Shown here piece by piece: positions 63,301 to 64,000 of a stretch of DNA of 64,000 bases. The DNA is taken from contig SLKI01000008.1 in the NCBI GenBank assembly GCA_007134695.1, forward strand, positions 124,001 through 188,000, given 5' to 3'. The notes below the pieces were generated by a model that saw nothing but the letters and a program-made list of their open reading frames with translations, was not told where the DNA came from and did no database searches. Source of the DNA: Balneolaceae bacterium (GTDB lineage Bacteria > Bacteroidota > Rhodothermia > Balneolales > Balneolaceae). Numbering within the stretch: the stretch's first letter is position 1; each line of letters starts with the position of its first letter. Position numbers and translations under genes: made by a program.

Positions 63301-64000
63301 AATTTACCGGCCATTCGGGAGACATCAGACTCTTCCAGTTCCCGAAAAATATCCTCCTTGCGCTCTTCCCAGGTGCGGCGCATCTCCTCTTTGAGTTCCA
63401 GGTATCTCTTCAACTTCAGCAGAGGATCCGGGTCGCCCGCCGGTATCAAGGTTGCATACTGTTTTTCAATTGCAGGATGGATTAGATCCACAAGTTGGTC
63501 GGGATTGTCGGCAAGAGACCTGATCTGCTCAATCAACAGCCGGCCAGATGCTGAACCACTATAACGGTCGATCAGGGCCCGCCAATAATCTTCCCCAGCC
63601 ACCTTCAGTAACAGGTCCGACTGAATCATTTCGGCTCCGGAAGGTACGCCGGTCAGCATCGATTCCTCCGTCAATACAGATTGACAAAATCCGTGAATCG
63701 TAAATATAGCGGCCTCATCGAACTCTCGGAGGGCAGTTTTTAGTATTTTCAGACTGCGGCTATCTGCTCCAAATCTCTCCACCAGTTCATTCAGCCATGG
63801 ATCGGATCCACCATCTCCCTTCTCCAATGCCTTTACCGATTTGCGCAGGCGTTCATATATACGCTCTTTGAGCTCTTTGGTTGCCAGGCGGGTAAAAGTA
63901 ACAACCAGAATCTGATCGACAGAATAATTTTTTTCGAGCAGCAAACGCAGGAATAGCCCTGTCAAAGTAAAGGTCTTTCCCGTACCGGCACTCGCCTCGA
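60321..64000 (-). CDS. recB: RecB, exodeoxyribonuclease V beta chain (5' end outside window)
   Basis: A large helicase-nuclease; over 1,220 residues are visible and the 5' end lies beyond base 64000. The Walker A region EASAGTGKTFTLTG is encoded at the window edge, Walker B is VDEFQDTDPVQY, then GDPKQSIYRFRGAD and TIHNSKGLEFPIV. The C-terminal RecB-type nuclease has GFIDLIV, YIVDYKSDF and GYDLQYHLYTLAL. The motif before the P-loop and the partner recD support RecB rather than AddA. recC is expected beyond the window edge. Confidence 0.92.
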   Translation of the reverse strand, partial: EASAGTGKTFTLTGLFLRLLLEKNYSVDQILVVTFTRLATKELKERIYERLRKSVKALEKGDGGSDPWLNELVERFGADSRSLKILKTALREFDEAAIFTIHGFCQSVLTEESMLTGVPSGAEMIQSDLLLKVAGEDYWRALIDRYSGSASGRLLIEQIRSLADNPDQLVDLIHPAIEKQYATLIPAGDPDPLLKLKRYLELKEEMRRTWEERKEDIFRELEESDVSRMAGKLLEKRITAMEHFLCSEESDEFKSKYLKYFLPEYFKNNLKKRGSRLPADRFFELCRQFDEVADSALNSVSQFLSYSSDEIRSIRNRLQREQMQLTYQDLLNRLNESLERVGSGEKLARRLARRYPAALVDEFQDTDPVQYQIFSNIYLKKNRGGLLTLIGDPKQSIYRFRGADIHTYLKARDRFCEENIYTLKENFRSRPSLIKSVNRLVGRDHGSPFLVPGITAETVEPGGIVHNRNYLVKGEPPIPVKIYYSADLHSKGELREELFSELVRQIVEMLNRSASGDYLIDDGNRSEKNHRPLEARDIAVLVQSHMHAEQIKVLLRKAGVGAVTYTRKRVFETTEAERMERILSAIRNPASSSAVENALSSGFFGNTISGLQRWKELEESGGELTRLLEDLNDLWNQAGIYPVMRYLLFRKGALEKLVQSVNGPRVSANIQQLTELAANAEKRFELNPYSLLRWFRHKIAGDDSADEETLRLESDENLVTISTIHNSKGLEFPIVFLPDLWEVKTGSRNSFRLREFHPSDNPYELAINLELTHSEKRELADQTEKFEMAAEEARKCYVALTRAKYECRVLWGMHRMSHLSGLGAMLYGGHKTATYIEEDLNLKGKSEGGPGPEDFVRFFEQLSENHPSLFRLTQIEPETGRPGYRSPERKEKLERLSFTGRKVIRPAENVFSYSSIAQILKSDRMDDSIIRSDWADRYDEWADPYSVDTIEAVNQDQPLKTIDDESLDSGRDKDQEAGETVADRSMLHFPRGREAGIYIHKLFEFPRLDFTREETFHEAIEKTPSAENWGREWSEVLRKMMHDMVRADFGELNLNKVRPEDMVREMQFHFSTREVDYDGLYSIVRGEDGDPGHKPQGQQAHGRPAVSGFMTGFIDLIVRQNNRYYIVDYKSDFLGTDRQHYIQDQLSEVIRSAGYDLQYHLYTLALKRYLEERLSNFSYSTDFGGVYYLYVRGMERERSSGIFFDKPDERKIKKLEKLLYKSEDE

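Overview
This 64 kb window is a dense stretch of housekeeping chromosome, probably from the Bacteroidota/Balneolota/Rhodothermota group and most likely Balneolota. That placement is an inference. It rests on promoters of the TTG-N20-TAnnTTTG type, a DUF2480 gene inside a suf operon, a fused alpha-beta 2-oxoacid dehydrogenase E1, a GWxTD-domain secreted protein, few strong Shine-Dalgarno sites and several TTG starts. No phage, IS element, CRISPR array, rRNA or tRNA was seen.

Layout. 1-8676 (+): one tightly packed run with Fe-S assembly (sufD end, sufS, nfu, sufA, DUF2480), an SDR, isoprenoid genes (fni, polyprenyl synthase), bamD, nadD and an LD-carboxypeptidase. 8680-12792: a small membrane protein divergent from der, an orphan nuoI, a DinB-like protein, a membrane protein and a peroxiredoxin. 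13184-20160: an exported amidohydrolase, a lone response regulator, the rimB-rimK pair with a DUF952 gene (-), a small membrane protein and the fused E1. 20215-25282 (-): M16 peptidase, asnS, holA, an ECF sigma factor and a small anti-sigma-like protein. 25444-34870 (-): the conserved translation block rimP-nusA-infB-rbfA-truB-ribF-rpsO-pnp. It has a promoter and a terminator-like leader hairpin ahead of rimP, an internal promoter and terminator around rpsO, and a terminator after pnp. 35051-43918: a DUF192 lipoprotein, fbp, coaE, prfB with an intact programmed frameshift, a DUF883-like protein, and rnz sandwiched between two ABC half-exporters. 44034-54031: a FAD oxidoreductase and an AtuA-family gene, uppP, a PQQ-type sugar dehydrogenase, a SUI1-like factor, a patatin-BamA fusion, a TPR protein and an acyl-CoA carboxylase beta subunit. 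54134-64000: a GWxTD protein, pdxA, a methyltransferase, ftsE, then recD and recB (-), with recB running off the window.

I found no clear new defence or mobile system. The best leads are: a terminator-like hairpin in the first ~30 nt of the predicted rimP-nusA-infB transcript; an internal duplication around conserved cysteines in DUF2480; a probable heterodimeric ABC exporter with one degenerate ATP site, split by rnz; an RNase Z with a changed metal-ligand motif and a very basic tail; a UppP homologue lacking the usual catalytic glutamate; and a helical insertion in asparaginyl-tRNA synthetase.
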